DNA from: Variovorax flavidus
GTDB taxonomy: Bacteria > Pseudomonadota > Gammaproteobacteria > Burkholderiales > Burkholderiaceae_C
Assembly: GCF_030317145.1 (NCBI RefSeq)
Contig: NZ_JASZYE010000002.1
Location: 496,001 to 560,000, forward strand
DNA length: 64,000 nucleotides
Direction: 5' to 3'
The notes beneath the pieces were generated by a model, which did not search any database, was not told the origin of the DNA, and saw nothing but the letters and a program-made list of their open reading frames with translations. Positions 25,513-34,296 of the stretch are shown piece after piece. The translations under genes and the position numbers were made by a program. Positions within the stretch are counted from its first letter, which is position 1. Each line of letters starts with the position of its first letter.

Positions 25513-26481
25513 ATGAGCCCATCCGAAACCCGATCCATCGTCACGCTGAGCCTGCTGGCCGCCTTCGTCGACGGCGAGAAGCACGAGCGCGAGCGCGCCG
25601 AGATCAAGCGCATTGCCGAAGGCCTCTCGCAGGCCGACGGCGTGCAGCTGCCGATGCTGTACCAGGACGTGCTGATGAAGCGTGTGGCGTTGGCCGACGT
25701 GGCTGCGCAACTCCAGAGCGAAGAGGCCCGGCAGCTCGCCTACGAGATGGCCGTGTGCGTCTGCGATGCCGACGGCACGCAGTCGGAAGCCGAGCGCACG
25801 TTCCTGGCAAAGGTGCGTACTGCGCTGCAGCTCGACACGCCGGCGGCGCATCAGTTCGGCCAGGAGGCCGAGGCCATCGCCGCCGTATCGCTGGCGTCGG
25901 CGGCCGTGCCCGCTCCGGTACCCGCGCCTGTCTCGGCGGGTAGCCCGAAGGCCGCTTCGACGGTGCCCGACGCGGAACTCGACCAGGCGATCCTCAACGC
26001 CGCCATCCTGAACGGCGCCCTCGAACTGCTGCCCGAGACGCTCTCGACCATGGCGATCATTCCGCTGCAAATGAAGCTGGTCTACCGCATCGGCCAGGCC
26101 TACGGCTATCAGCTCGACAGCGGCCACGTGAAGGACTTTCTCGCGACGGTCGGCGTGGGCCTGACCTCGCAGTACCTCGAACAGGCGGGGCGCAAGCTGC
26201 TCGGCGGGCTGCTGGGCAAGGTCGGCGGCGGTCTGCTGCGCGGCGTCGGCAAGCAGGCCGTGAGTTCGGGCATGAGCTTCGCGACCACCTATGCGCTAGG
26301 CCACGTCGCCAAGCGCTACTACGCAGGCGGCCGCACGCTGTCGACGCAGATGCTGAAGGACACCTTCGCCAACGTGACGCAGGAGGCGCAAGGGCTCCAG
26401 TCGCGCTACCTGCCTGCGATGCAGGACAAGGCGCGCTCGCTCGATGCGGGGAAGATCCTGTCGATGGTGCGCGGCGCCTGA
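25513..26481 (+). CDS. TerB-like and DUF697-like domain protein
   Basis: A 322-residue protein. Residues 1-110 form a TerB/tellurite-resistance-like helical bundle (LLAAFVDGEKHERERAEIKRI, VCVCDADGTQSEAERTFL). A Pro/Ala/Val linker follows, then a DUF697-like region (ETLSTMAIIPLQMKLVYRIGQAYGYQLD) with glycine-rich hydrophobic stretches that may associate with the membrane. AGGAGG lies 10 bases before the ATG. It is divergent from creB. The function is unknown; TerB domains are metal- or membrane-linked in other systems. Confidence 0.78.
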   Translation: MSPSETRSIVTLSLLAAFVDGEKHERERAEIKRIAEGLSQADGVQLPMLYQDVLMKRVALADVAAQLQSEEARQLAYEMAVCVCDADGTQSEAERTFLAKVRTALQLDTPAAHQFGQEAEAIAAVSLASAAVPAPVPAPVSAGSPKAASTVPDAELDQAILNAAILNGALELLPETLSTMAIIPLQMKLVYRIGQAYGYQLDSGHVKDFLATVGVGLTSQYLEQAGRKLLGGLLGKVGGGLLRGVGKQAVSSGMSFATTYALGHVAKRYYAGGRTLSTQMLKDTFANVTQEAQGLQSRYLPAMQDKARSLDAGKILSMVRGA

Positions 26482-26499
26482 AGCGACGCTGCAGGCTGC

Positions 26500-27270
26500 T
26501 CAGTGCAGATCGAAGCAGCACCCCGCATAGAACGCCTTGTCCCCGCCCTCGACGAACGGCACCTCGATCGGCTTGCCCTCGTTGCGCCAGGCATCGCGCC
26601 GCTTGTAGCCGGCCTCGGCGAGTTCGGCCAGCAGCGCGTCGTAGTGCTGGATGCGGTAGGGGCAGACCGCGAAGCCGATGCTGTTGAGCGTGTAGAGCGT
26701 CTTCTCCTCATGCACTGCCGCGGTGTTGATGACGATGCGCCGGGGCTTGATCGGCAGCGTGGCGATGATTTCGGAGATGCGCAGGGGCAGGTACTGCAGG
26801 CTGCCTGAGGCATACAGCACGTCATAGCCCGTGGCGTCGTGGAAGTCGGTGGTGAAGCCCAGTTGGTGCGTCGCGTCGCGCTGCACAGCCAGGTCCTGCC
26901 CCGTCTGCACCACGCCGGGCACGTCGCAGACGGTCCAGCGCAGGTCGTTCGGAAAGGGCAGAACGCGGCGGAACGCGTAGTACTTGATGCCGACGTGTCC
27001 GCCCAGGTCGAACACGCTGCGCATGCCTTCTTCCAGCGCGCGGCTCAGCCAGAACAGGCCCGGGTAGTCGTAGAAGTAGAGCTGATGGCTGTAGAGCGTC
27101 TTGGCCGCCTCGGCGTTGTCGTAGCCGACCGCCTTGCTCGGCGGCGCGTTGGCTTCGGCGGCGGCAAAACTCTCGTAGGAGCCCATGAAGAGGTTCTCTT
27201 CACGGTTCTCCAGAAACTTGCGGCGGTACGCCGCTTCCCGAACGGAAGAGGGCATCAGACTCGACAGCAT
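26500..27270 (-). CDS. putative methyltransferase, TIGR04325 family
   Basis: A 256-residue protein. The SAM-binding-like block SVFDLGGHVGIKYYAF (residues 84-100), then WTVCDVPGVVQTGQDLA and YDVLYASGSLQYLP, matches the TIGR04325 family of putative methyltransferases often found in polysaccharide loci. Here it is alone, so its target is unknown. It is convergent with the TerB-like gene. The 129 bases upstream are AT-rich relative to the surroundings and hold its promoter; no terminator is evident. Confidence 0.75.
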   Translation of the reverse strand: MLSSLMPSSVREAAYRRKFLENREENLFMGSYESFAAAEANAPPSKAVGYDNAEAAKTLYSHQLYFYDYPGLFWLSRALEEGMRSVFDLGGHVGIKYYAFRRVLPFPNDLRWTVCDVPGVVQTGQDLAVQRDATHQLGFTTDFHDATGYDVLYASGSLQYLPLRISEIIATLPIKPRRIVINTAAVHEEKTLYTLNSIGFAVCPYRIQHYDALLAELAEAGYKRRDAWRNEGKPIEVPFVEGGDKAFYAGCCFDLH

Positions 27271-27399
27271 GGGACCCCTTTGGTGTCAATGTGAATTGCC
27301 TACGCATTTTGCACTTTGAAACACAAAGTATTCAACTATTTGAATCGTTTCGCACATTCCTTCGAGTTTTAAATGCCGGGACGGCTTGCCGGAGCGCTC

Positions 27400-27594
27400 C
27401 TATTGCGCTTTGTAGCCGGCGTTTTCGATTGCCAGGATGATGTCCTGTCGCGGGTGTCCGCTCAGCACGTCGACGTGGCCGGTTTCGAGGTCGACCGTGA
27501 CCTGCGCCTCCGGATCGATGGTGTGTACTGCCTGCTCCACCATGCTGACGCAATGGCCGCAGCTCATGCCCGTGACCTGGAACTTCTGGCTCAT
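27400..27594 (-). CDS. copZ: copper chaperone / heavy-metal-associated domain protein, CopZ-like
   Basis: A 64-residue single HMA domain with the metal site GMSCGHC near residue 9 and the ferredoxin-like fold end (IILAIENAGYKAQ). CopZ proteins carry Cu(I) to exporting P-type ATPases or regulators. AAGGAG lies 9 bases before the ATG at 27594. A CueR-type promoter with a 19-base spacer lies immediately upstream, which supports copper control. No CopA-type ATPase is adjacent; the CcoI ATPase at 59.7 kb serves the oxidase. Confidence 0.9.
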   Translation of the reverse strand: MSQKFQVTGMSCGHCVSMVEQAVHTIDPEAQVTVDLETGHVDVLSGHPRQDIILAIENAGYKAQ

Positions 27595-27625
27595 CGTGGT
27601 TGCTCCTTCGTATGAATGAGCCGCC

Positions 27626-27656
27626 AGTTTGAACCTTCTCACGATGTCAATGTCCA
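27626..27656 (-). promoter_or_regulatory. CueR/MerR-type promoter with 19-base spacer
   Basis: On the minus strand a -35 TGGACA and a -10 CAAACT are separated by 19 bases holding TTGACATCGTGAGAAGGTT. This closely resembles CueR-controlled copZ/copA promoters, where the long spacer is twisted by the activator. It would start transcription about 25 bases before the chaperone ATG. The -35 end lies inside the last codons of the acyl-carrier-like gene. Confidence 0.7.
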
Positions 27657-27925
27657 GCGAGGGGGCGCTGGGGCGAAAGATGGGCGTGCGTGCCTTCGAC
27701 CACCTCGCACAGGCGCTGCAGGGTGATGCAGCCATGGCGCGGATCGAGCATGGCGCCGGGAATGCGAAGCCGGAAGGCGTCCTCGACGGCAAAGACCAGC
27801 TCCAGCTGGTCGAGCGGCTGCAGGCCGAGCTGATCCAGGGCCACGCTGGGCCGCAGTGCGTCTCGCGGCAGGTTGAAGTCGTTCTCCAGGATGGTCGCGA
27901 TGGTGTTGAAGGTCGGCGAGTTCAT
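27647..27925 (-). CDS. acyl-carrier-protein-like protein lacking the phosphopantetheine serine
   Basis: A 92-residue protein with the four-helix acyl carrier layout (FNTIATILENDFNL, then LDQLGLQPLDQLELVFAVEDAFRLRIP). Where carriers read LGLDSL, this one reads LGLQPL, so the Asp-Ser that takes the 4'-phosphopantetheine arm is Gln36-Pro37. It cannot be loaded in the usual way. The chosen ATG at 27925 has AAGGAG 7 bases upstream; an in-frame ATG at 27967 overlaps czcA. It follows czcA by 38 bases on the same strand, and no fatty-acid or polyketide gene is near. Confidence 0.7.
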   Translation of the reverse strand: MNSPTFNTIATILENDFNLPRDALRPSVALDQLGLQPLDQLELVFAVEDAFRLRIPGAMLDPRHGCITLQRLCEVVEGTHAHLSPQRPLAGH

Positions 27926-27963
27926 GGTCTGAATCTCCTTCGGGCTGAGGGCGAATCGTGCGT

Positions 27964-30900
27964 TCATGTCGCGGCCTCGGAGGCCGCCACGGCGCCCGGT
28001 GCGGCTTTCGATCTCGGTGCGAACCAGGCGACGTAGAGCGCGGGCAACACCACCAGCGTGAGCAGCGTCGCGGTGAAGAGGCCGCCGATCACTACGATCG
28101 CCAGCGGCCGCTGGGTTTCCGAACCGATGTCGTGCGACAGCGCCATGGGCAGCAGGCCCAGGGCAGCGAGCAATGCGGTCATCAGCACGGTGCGCAGGCG
28201 CTGCATCGAGCCTTCGCGCGCGGCCTCGAGCACGCCAAGCCCTTCGTTGCGCAACTGCTGGAACACCGAGAGCATCACCACCCCGTTGAGCACGGACTGG
28301 CCCGAGAGCGCGATGAAGCCGATGGCGGCCGAGACCGACAGCGGAATGTCCAGCACGTAGAGCGCCACGAATCCGCCGATCAACGCGAGCGGAACGTTCA
28401 GCAGGATCAGCGAAGCCATCTTGAGTGACTTGAAGGCGTCGAAGAGCAGCACGAAGATCAACAGCAGCGAAATCGGCACGACCACCGCGAGCCGCGACAT
28501 CGCGCGCTCCTGGTTCTCGAACTCGCCCGACCAGCCGACGGTGTAGCTTGCCGGCAGCTTGACGTTCTGGGCGACGCGCGCCTGCATGTCCTTCACCACC
28601 GAGCCCATGTCGCGGTCCTTGATGAAGATGCCGATGGCCATCGTGCGGCGCCCCGCCTCGCGCGCGATGTTCATGGCGCCGCTGGTCTCGCGGATGTTGG
28701 CCACTGCGCCGAGCGTGGTGTAGTTGCCGTCGGCCGTGGCGATCGGTGTGGCCCCGAGCGTCGCGATGGCGCGGCGCGCCTGCGGCAGCCGCACGGCGAC
28801 CGAGAACTTGCGCTCGCCCTCCCAGAGGTAGGTGGCCGACTTGCCGGCCAGCGCGGCCTCGATCACGTCCTGCACGTCGTTCACGTTGAGTCCGTAGCGG
28901 GCGGCGCGCTCGCGGTCGATGTCGACCACCAGCTGCGGCAGGTCGCCGAGCCGGTCGATCTCGGCGCGGAACACGCCGGGGACCTGCTTGACCTCGTGCT
29001 CGATCGACTCCGTGATGCGGCGCAGGACGCCGAGGTCGTCGCCCGACACCTTGATGACGATCTGTCCGTCGATCTGGGAGATCGACTCCAGCACGTTGTC
29101 GCGGATCGGCTGCGAGAAAGAGGGCTCCATGCCGGGCAGCGCCGAGACGGCACGATCCATCTCGTCGATGAGCTGCTCCCGGGTGAGCCCCTTGCGCCAT
29201 TCGTCCGTGGGTTTCACGTCGACGAAGATCTCCGCCATGCTGATGGTCTTGGGGTCGGTGCCATCCTCGGGCTGGCCGGCCTTGGAGACCGTGGTCCGCA
29301 CTTCCGGCACGGTGAGCAGCGCCTTGCGCACGTTGCGCAGGATGCGCGCGGCCTCGTCGTTGGAGACGCTGGCCGGCAGCCGCAGGTTGACCCAGATGGT
29401 GCCTTCGTTGAGCTCGGGCAGGAACTCCGAGCCGAGCCGCGACGCGGCGACCAGCGCCAGCGCGAACACGCCGAGCGCGATGGCGACCACCTTCGTGCGA
29501 TGGGCCAGCGCCCAGTCGAGCACCGGTGCGTAGAAGCGCTTGCTGGCCGCGACCACGCGGTTGTCGCCATGCGGCAGCTTGCGCCGCAGCATGCGGAAAG
29601 CGAGCAGCGGCACCAGGGTGAGCGAGAACACGAGCGAGCCGATCAGCGCGGTGGTGACGGACAGCGCCATCGGCTGGAAGATGCGCCCCTCGTGCCGCTG
29701 CAGCGCAAAGATGGGGATGTGCGCCGCAATGATGATCAGCATCGAGAACAGCGTGGGCCGCCCGACCTCGGTCGCTGCATCGACGATGGTGCTGCGGCGC
29801 TCGTCCTCGCTCATCGTCTCCGGCTTCTGGGAGAGGCGATGCATGATGTTCTCGATCACGATCACCGCGCCGTCCACGATGATGCCGAAATCCATCGCGC
29901 CCAGGCTCAGCAGGTTGGCCGGCACGCCCATGATCTTCAACCCCAGGAAGGTCGCGAGCAGCGCCAGCGGGATCACCGCCACTACGGCGAGGCTGGCGCG
30001 CAGGTTCGACAGGAACAGGTACAGCACCAGCGACACCAGCAGCGCGCCTTCGACCAGGTTGCGGAACACCGTCGCGAGCGTCTTGCCCATGAGCCAGGTC
30101 CGGTCGTAGAAGGGCACGATCTGCACGCCGGGCGGCATGCCGCGCTCGTTGAGCTGTGCGATCTTTTCCTTCACGCCCTTGAGCACGACGCTCGGGTTCT
30201 CGCCCTTGCGCATGACGACGATGCCGGTGACCACGTCGTCGTCGAGATCCTGGCCCACGGTGCCGAGGCGAGGCACCGCGCCGACTTCCACCCTGGCCAC
30301 GTCGCGCACGAGGATCGGCGTGGCGCCGCGCGCCGACACCACGATGCGGCCGATGTCGTCCGCCGAGCGCAGCAGGCCGATGCCGCGGATCGCGTACTGC
30401 TGCGCGCCCTGTGCCACGTAGCTGCCGCCCGCGTTCGAATTGCCGCGGCCCAGCGCGTCGAGCAGGTTCTGGAAGCTGAGCTTGTACGCGCGCAGCTTGT
30501 CGAGGTCGGGCTGCACTTCGTACTGCTTGATGAAGCCGCCCATCGCCACGACGTCGGCGACGCCGGGCACCTGGCGCAACTGGCGCTCGACGGTCCAGTC
30601 CTCGATGCTGCGCAACTCCGTGGTCGAGAGGCCGTCGCCGCGCAGGCGATAGCGCATGATTTCGCCGACCGGCGTGGCGTTGGGCGCAATGTCCGCGTCT
30701 ACCCCCGCAGGCAGGTCAACGCCGCGCAGGCGCTCGTTGACCTGCTGGCGCACCTCCTGCACCTTGGCCGCGTCGTCGTAGGTGACGACGGTGAACGACA
30801 GCCCGAACTGCGTGTGCGAGAACACGCGAATCGCGTTGGGCAGGCCTGAGAGCGCCACCTCGATCGGCAGGGTGACCTGCTTCTCGACCTCTTCCGCCGC

Positions 30901-31065
30901 GCGGCCCGGATAGAGCGCGATCACCGTGACCTGCGTGTCCGTCACGTCGGGAAAGGCTTCCACCGAGAGATTCTTGAAGGCGACCACGCCCGCCAGCGCG
31001 AACAGCAGCGTGCCCAGCACGATGAAGAGCGGCTGATGAAGCGCGTACTGGATCAGGCGCTTCAT
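27964..31065 (-). CDS. czcA: heavy-metal efflux RND permease, CzcA family
   Basis: A 1033-residue inner-membrane RND pump with 12 membrane helices and two large periplasmic loops. The N-terminus (FKNLSVEAFPDVTDTQVTV) and the proton-relay motif DFGIIVDGAVIVIEN in helix 4 place it in the heavy-metal efflux class for divalent cations (Co, Zn, Cd, Ni type), not in the CusA group, which carries a different helix-4 motif. It forms a tripartite pump with the adaptor and outer-membrane proteins encoded upstream. Its start overlaps the czcB stop by four bases. Confidence 0.93.
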   Translation of the reverse strand: MKRLIQYALHQPLFIVLGTLLFALAGVVAFKNLSVEAFPDVTDTQVTVIALYPGRAAEEVEKQVTLPIEVALSGLPNAIRVFSHTQFGLSFTVVTYDDAAKVQEVRQQVNERLRGVDLPAGVDADIAPNATPVGEIMRYRLRGDGLSTTELRSIEDWTVERQLRQVPGVADVVAMGGFIKQYEVQPDLDKLRAYKLSFQNLLDALGRGNSNAGGSYVAQGAQQYAIRGIGLLRSADDIGRIVVSARGATPILVRDVARVEVGAVPRLGTVGQDLDDDVVTGIVVMRKGENPSVVLKGVKEKIAQLNERGMPPGVQIVPFYDRTWLMGKTLATVFRNLVEGALLVSLVLYLFLSNLRASLAVVAVIPLALLATFLGLKIMGVPANLLSLGAMDFGIIVDGAVIVIENIMHRLSQKPETMSEDERRSTIVDAATEVGRPTLFSMLIIIAAHIPIFALQRHEGRIFQPMALSVTTALIGSLVFSLTLVPLLAFRMLRRKLPHGDNRVVAASKRFYAPVLDWALAHRTKVVAIALGVFALALVAASRLGSEFLPELNEGTIWVNLRLPASVSNDEAARILRNVRKALLTVPEVRTTVSKAGQPEDGTDPKTISMAEIFVDVKPTDEWRKGLTREQLIDEMDRAVSALPGMEPSFSQPIRDNVLESISQIDGQIVIKVSGDDLGVLRRITESIEHEVKQVPGVFRAEIDRLGDLPQLVVDIDRERAARYGLNVNDVQDVIEAALAGKSATYLWEGERKFSVAVRLPQARRAIATLGATPIATADGNYTTLGAVANIRETSGAMNIAREAGRRTMAIGIFIKDRDMGSVVKDMQARVAQNVKLPASYTVGWSGEFENQERAMSRLAVVVPISLLLIFVLLFDAFKSLKMASLILLNVPLALIGGFVALYVLDIPLSVSAAIGFIALSGQSVLNGVVMLSVFQQLRNEGLGVLEAAREGSMQRLRTVLMTALLAALGLLPMALSHDIGSETQRPLAIVVIGGLFTATLLTLVVLPALYVAWFAPRSKAAPGAVAASEAAT

Positions 31066-32258
31066 GGCTTGCCCGCACCGGCCACGTTGGCGGCGGCCGT
31101 GTCCTGCGCCTGGCGCAACTCGCGCGCAAGGAGAAGCGCGTTCTCGCTCACCACCATCTCGCCGACCTCCAGGCCGCTGGAGAGCACGATCTCCGCCGGT
31201 CCCGAATAGCCGATGCGCACTTCACGCGGCTCGAACACGCCGGGCTGCACCTGGATCAGCACCGAATGCTGGGCGCCCCGGAGGATGACGGCCGATGCCG
31301 GCACCACGACGCCGCCCGACCCCAGCATGCGCTCGAACTGCGCCGTGGCGAGCATCTCGGCCTTCAGCTTGCGCTCGGGGTTGCGCACGATGCCGCGGAC
31401 CTTGATGGTGCGGCTCGAGGGATCGATGAAGTCGGCCGTCGCCGTCACGTAGCCTTCGAAGTCCTCGCCGGGCAGGGCGGCCACCTTGAGCTGGAAGACC
31501 GCGCCGGGCCGCAGCGTGGCGACCTCGGACTCGCGCGCATCGATCTGCACCCAGAGCGAGGTCGGATCGCTCACCACGAAGAGCGGCGGCACGCCGATGC
31601 CCGACTGGTCGGGCCGCAGCTCCTGGCCGGGATTGAGATTGCGTTCCACCACCGCGCCGGCGATGGCCGACTGGATGGCGAGCCGCTGGTTGACGCCGCC
31701 GCCGCCGCCGTACATCGCGGTGCGTGCACCGGCGCGCGCCACCTCGGCCTGCGAGCGGGCCGCGTCGGCTTCGGCCTGTTCGAGGTCCTTCCTCGCGACG
31801 ATGCCGGCGTCGAAGAGTTCGCGTTGCCGCTGCAGGTTCTTGCGTGCGAATGCCACGTCGGCCTGCGCCTTCGCGGTGTCGGCCTGCGCGATGCCGAAAT
31901 CGGGCGACGCCAGCTGGGCGAGCACCGTGCCGGGCTGCACCGGTTGGCCGATGTCGGCCTTGATCGCGGTGACCCGGCCGGCGAAGGGCGCGTAGATGCG
32001 CTGCGTGCGCTCCTCGTTCCAGATCAGGCGTGCGGGCAGCTCGGTGCGCACGCTCTTGCCGGGCGCGGCCGCCGTGAGCGTGAGCAGCTTGAGTTGCGGA
32101 TGGTCGGGCGCGAAGCGGATCTGGTTGTTCTGGACGATCGGCGACGGCGGCTCGGCCTCGGCGACCGGCGCGTTGCGATCGACGCAGCCGGCAAGCGTCA
32201 ACGCGGCCAGCACGGCGAGCAGCACCGGGCGCAGGGGCGAGGGGAGAAGGGCGTTCAT
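31062..32258 (-). CDS. czcB: RND efflux periplasmic adaptor, CzcB family lipoprotein
   Basis: A 398-residue membrane-fusion protein. The signal peptide ends with a lipobox (LTLAGC, Cys near 25). Then come the lipoyl-like half-motif RIYAPFAGRVTAIKADIGQPVQPGTVLAQL, a long coiled-coil hairpin (about residues 130-190), the second lipoyl half (IQSAIAGAVVERNLNPGQ) and beta-barrel domains. A GGGGG run at residues 184-188 interrupts the hairpin end. It links CzcA to the TolC-like channel. ATG overlaps the stop of the upstream gene (ATGA). Confidence 0.9.
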   Translation of the reverse strand: MNALLPSPLRPVLLAVLAALTLAGCVDRNAPVAEAEPPSPIVQNNQIRFAPDHPQLKLLTLTAAAPGKSVRTELPARLIWNEERTQRIYAPFAGRVTAIKADIGQPVQPGTVLAQLASPDFGIAQADTAKAQADVAFARKNLQRQRELFDAGIVARKDLEQAEADAARSQAEVARAGARTAMYGGGGGVNQRLAIQSAIAGAVVERNLNPGQELRPDQSGIGVPPLFVVSDPTSLWVQIDARESEVATLRPGAVFQLKVAALPGEDFEGYVTATADFIDPSSRTIKVRGIVRNPERKLKAEMLATAQFERMLGSGGVVVPASAVILRGAQHSVLIQVQPGVFEPREVRIGYSGPAEIVLSSGLEVGEMVVSENALLLARELRQAQDTAAANVAGAGKP

Positions 32259-33523
32259 GGCGTGGGCATGGGTTGGGTTCGCAGGCGCCAGGCCAATGCG
32301 GCCTTGGCGTGATCGACGCGCGCGGCGATCGCATCGAGCTGGGTGGCGCGCAGCGTGCGCCGCGCATCGAGGAGGTCGCTGAGCGACATCGCGCCCTTGC
32401 GGTAGGCCAGCTCGGCGTTCTCGGCGACCTGGCGTGCGCTCGCGAGGATGTCCTTCTCGAAGATCTGCAGCCGGCGCGCATTGGCCTCGGCCTCGTCGCG
32501 CAGGCGCTGGAGCTCCAGCTTCGCGTCGTAGCGCTTGCGGGCCAGCGCGTCCTGCGCCTGCGTGTAGACGGCCTGGGCGCGGCCGATCTCGCCCTCGAAC
32601 TGGTAGCCCCAATGCAGCGGCACGACGGCACGTACTTCGAGCAGGCGATTGGACGTGCCCGGGTAGCGGTCGAGCGAGACGCCCCAGACGACGTCGGCGC
32701 TGCGCTGGGCCTGCGCGGCAGCCAGCGCGGCATCGGTGGACGCGACGCGTGCCTGCGCGGCGCGCACGTCGGAGCGCGCGTCGACGAGGGCATCGAGGTC
32801 GGTGTCGTCCCCCGGCAGGGCGAGCGCGGGCCAGTCCGCGCTGGCGGCCAGGCCTCGGACCGCGGCGCCCGGCCCCAGCAATTGCGTGAGGGAAATCTGC
32901 GCGCGCTCGCGGTCGAGTTCGGCCGCACGCAGTTCGACGCGGCTGCGCTGTGTCTCGATGGCGGTGCGCGCCGCTTCCTGCGCGGGCAGGTCGCCGGCCT
33001 GGACGCGCCGCGCCGCAACATCCGAGAGCTGCTGGGCGCTGCGTTCGACGGCGTTCACTTCGACGATGCGCTCCTGCGCGCCGAGCAAATCGAAGAAGGC
33101 GTTGCCCGCCGCGATCAACTGCTGCACCTGCACGTCGTCGACATCGGCAAGCGCCGCGTCGGCCGCGCGCTCGGCCGCCGTGGTGCGGGCGCTGCGCTTG
33201 CCCCCGCGCTCCCAGGTCCAGTCGATGCCGAGCGAATTGTCGACACGCTTGCGGCCGATGTCGCCGGCGCCGACGCCGTTCTGCAGGTCGATCGAACTGG
33301 ATTTGGCGGTGAGCAGCGGGGGCGGCGCATGGTCGGCGGCCAGCACGTCGGCGCGAGCCGCGGCGAGGGACTGGCGCGACAGCATCACATCGGGGTTGTC
33401 GCGCGCCGCACGCAGCACCTCATCGAGCGTGAGCTGGCGTTGCGAGGCCTGCGCCCACGCCTGCGCCATCAGCACGGCGCCCATGAAAAAGGCCGCGCAA
33501 GCGGCCCGCTGTCGTATCCTCAT
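32255..33523 (-). CDS. czcC: TolC-family outer-membrane efflux protein, CzcC-like
   Basis: A 422-residue outer-membrane factor. A signal peptide (about residues 1-25, ending AWAQA) is followed by two repeats of long coiled-coil helices and short barrel strands (LTLDEVLRAARDNPDVMLSRQ at the start of repeat 1, ARSDVRAAQARVASTDAALAAAQAQR in repeat 2). It is the first gene of the efflux operon and is divergent from the two-component genes with 83 bases between starts, so metal-dependent control of both is likely. Confidence 0.88.
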   Translation of the reverse strand: MRIRQRAACAAFFMGAVLMAQAWAQASQRQLTLDEVLRAARDNPDVMLSRQSLAAARADVLAADHAPPPLLTAKSSSIDLQNGVGAGDIGRKRVDNSLGIDWTWERGGKRSARTTAAERAADAALADVDDVQVQQLIAAGNAFFDLLGAQERIVEVNAVERSAQQLSDVAARRVQAGDLPAQEAARTAIETQRSRVELRAAELDRERAQISLTQLLGPGAAVRGLAASADWPALALPGDDTDLDALVDARSDVRAAQARVASTDAALAAAQAQRSADVVWGVSLDRYPGTSNRLLEVRAVVPLHWGYQFEGEIGRAQAVYTQAQDALARKRYDAKLELQRLRDEAEANARRLQIFEKDILASARQVAENAELAYRKGAMSLSDLLDARRTLRATQLDAIAARVDHAKAALAWRLRTQPMPTP

Positions 33524-33606
33524 TGGCCGTTTATCGCGGCGAAGTACTGACGGCGTGCTGACCCTCGCATGTTGTAAAAACACGTACCTTTTTTCTTGTC
33601 CAACCC

Positions 33607-34296
33607 ATGCGAATCCTCCTGGTCGAAGACGATGCCGTGCTGCGCGGCGTGATGTTGCGCAGCCTTGGGGACGCGGGCCACCGCGTCGATGTGGCCGCGA
33701 GCGTCGAGGAAGCCGACCACCTCTGGCGCGTGCAGCGCTTCGATGCGGTGCTGCTCGACCTGAACCTGCCCGCGACGGCCAGCCCGACCAGCGGCCTCGC
33801 GAGCGGGCTGACCGCGCTGCGCCATGCACGTGCACGCGGCGACCGCACCCCCGTGCTGGTGCTGACGGCCCGCGACCGCACCGAGGAGCGCATCGCCGGC
33901 CTCGATGCCGGCGCCGACGACTACCTCGGCAAGCCCTTCGACCTGGCCGAGGTCGAGGCCCGGCTTCGCGCGCTGGTGCGGCGTGCGCAGGGCACCGAGG
34001 ACATCGCGCTGCTCGGCCAACTGCGGCTCGATCGCCGGGCCCGGCGCTTCGCGATCGGCGGCGTTCCGCTCGACCTCCCTGCGCGCGAGTTCGAGGTGCT
34101 CTGGGAACTGATGAGCCCCCCGGGCCGCACGATCAGCAAGCGGGAGCTGTCGGACAAGCTGTCGACCTTCGACGAGTCGCTGGGCGACAACGCGCTGGAG
34201 GCCTTCATCTCCCGCCTGCGCAAGAAGCTGGTCGGCAGCGGCGCGGTGATCCGCACCTTGCGCGGCATCGGCTATCTGCTGGAAGCGGACGTGTGA
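33607..34296 (+). CDS. OmpR-family response regulator
   Basis: A 229-residue regulator. The receiver has VEDD, Asp51 in LLDLNLP, VLTARD and GKPFD; the C-terminal winged helix has LDLPAREFEVLWELM and IRTLRGIGYLLE. After Asp51 the usual short turn is replaced by ATASPTSGLASG, an insertion of about eight residues near the active site. It is divergent from the czcCBA-like operon, so regulation of metal efflux is likely but not proven. The stop overlaps the kinase start (GTGA). Confidence 0.9.
   Translation: MRILLVEDDAVLRGVMLRSLGDAGHRVDVAASVEEADHLWRVQRFDAVLLDLNLPATASPTSGLASGLTALRHARARGDRTPVLVLTARDRTEERIAGLDAGADDYLGKPFDLAEVEARLRALVRRAQGTEDIALLGQLRLDRRARRFAIGGVPLDLPAREFEVLWELMSPPGRTISKRELSDKLSTFDESLGDNALEAFISRLRKKLVGSGAVIRTLRGIGYLLEADV

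Noticed and set aside
28996..30849. An open frame of 617 codons antisense to czcA
   Set aside because: High His/Asp/Arg content and no recognisable fold; czcA on the other strand is certain.
27400..32258. Treating the RND pump as a CusA-type copper/silver exporter because a copper chaperone is adjacent
   Set aside because: The helix-4 motif DFGIIVDGAVIVIEN belongs to the divalent-cation CzcA groups, and the chaperone has its own promoter.
32736..34293. Long N-terminal extension of the sensor kinase frame running back through the regulator and czcC
   Set aside because: The frame is open by GC bias only; the GTG at 34293 overlaps the regulator stop and begins a normal kinase N-terminus.
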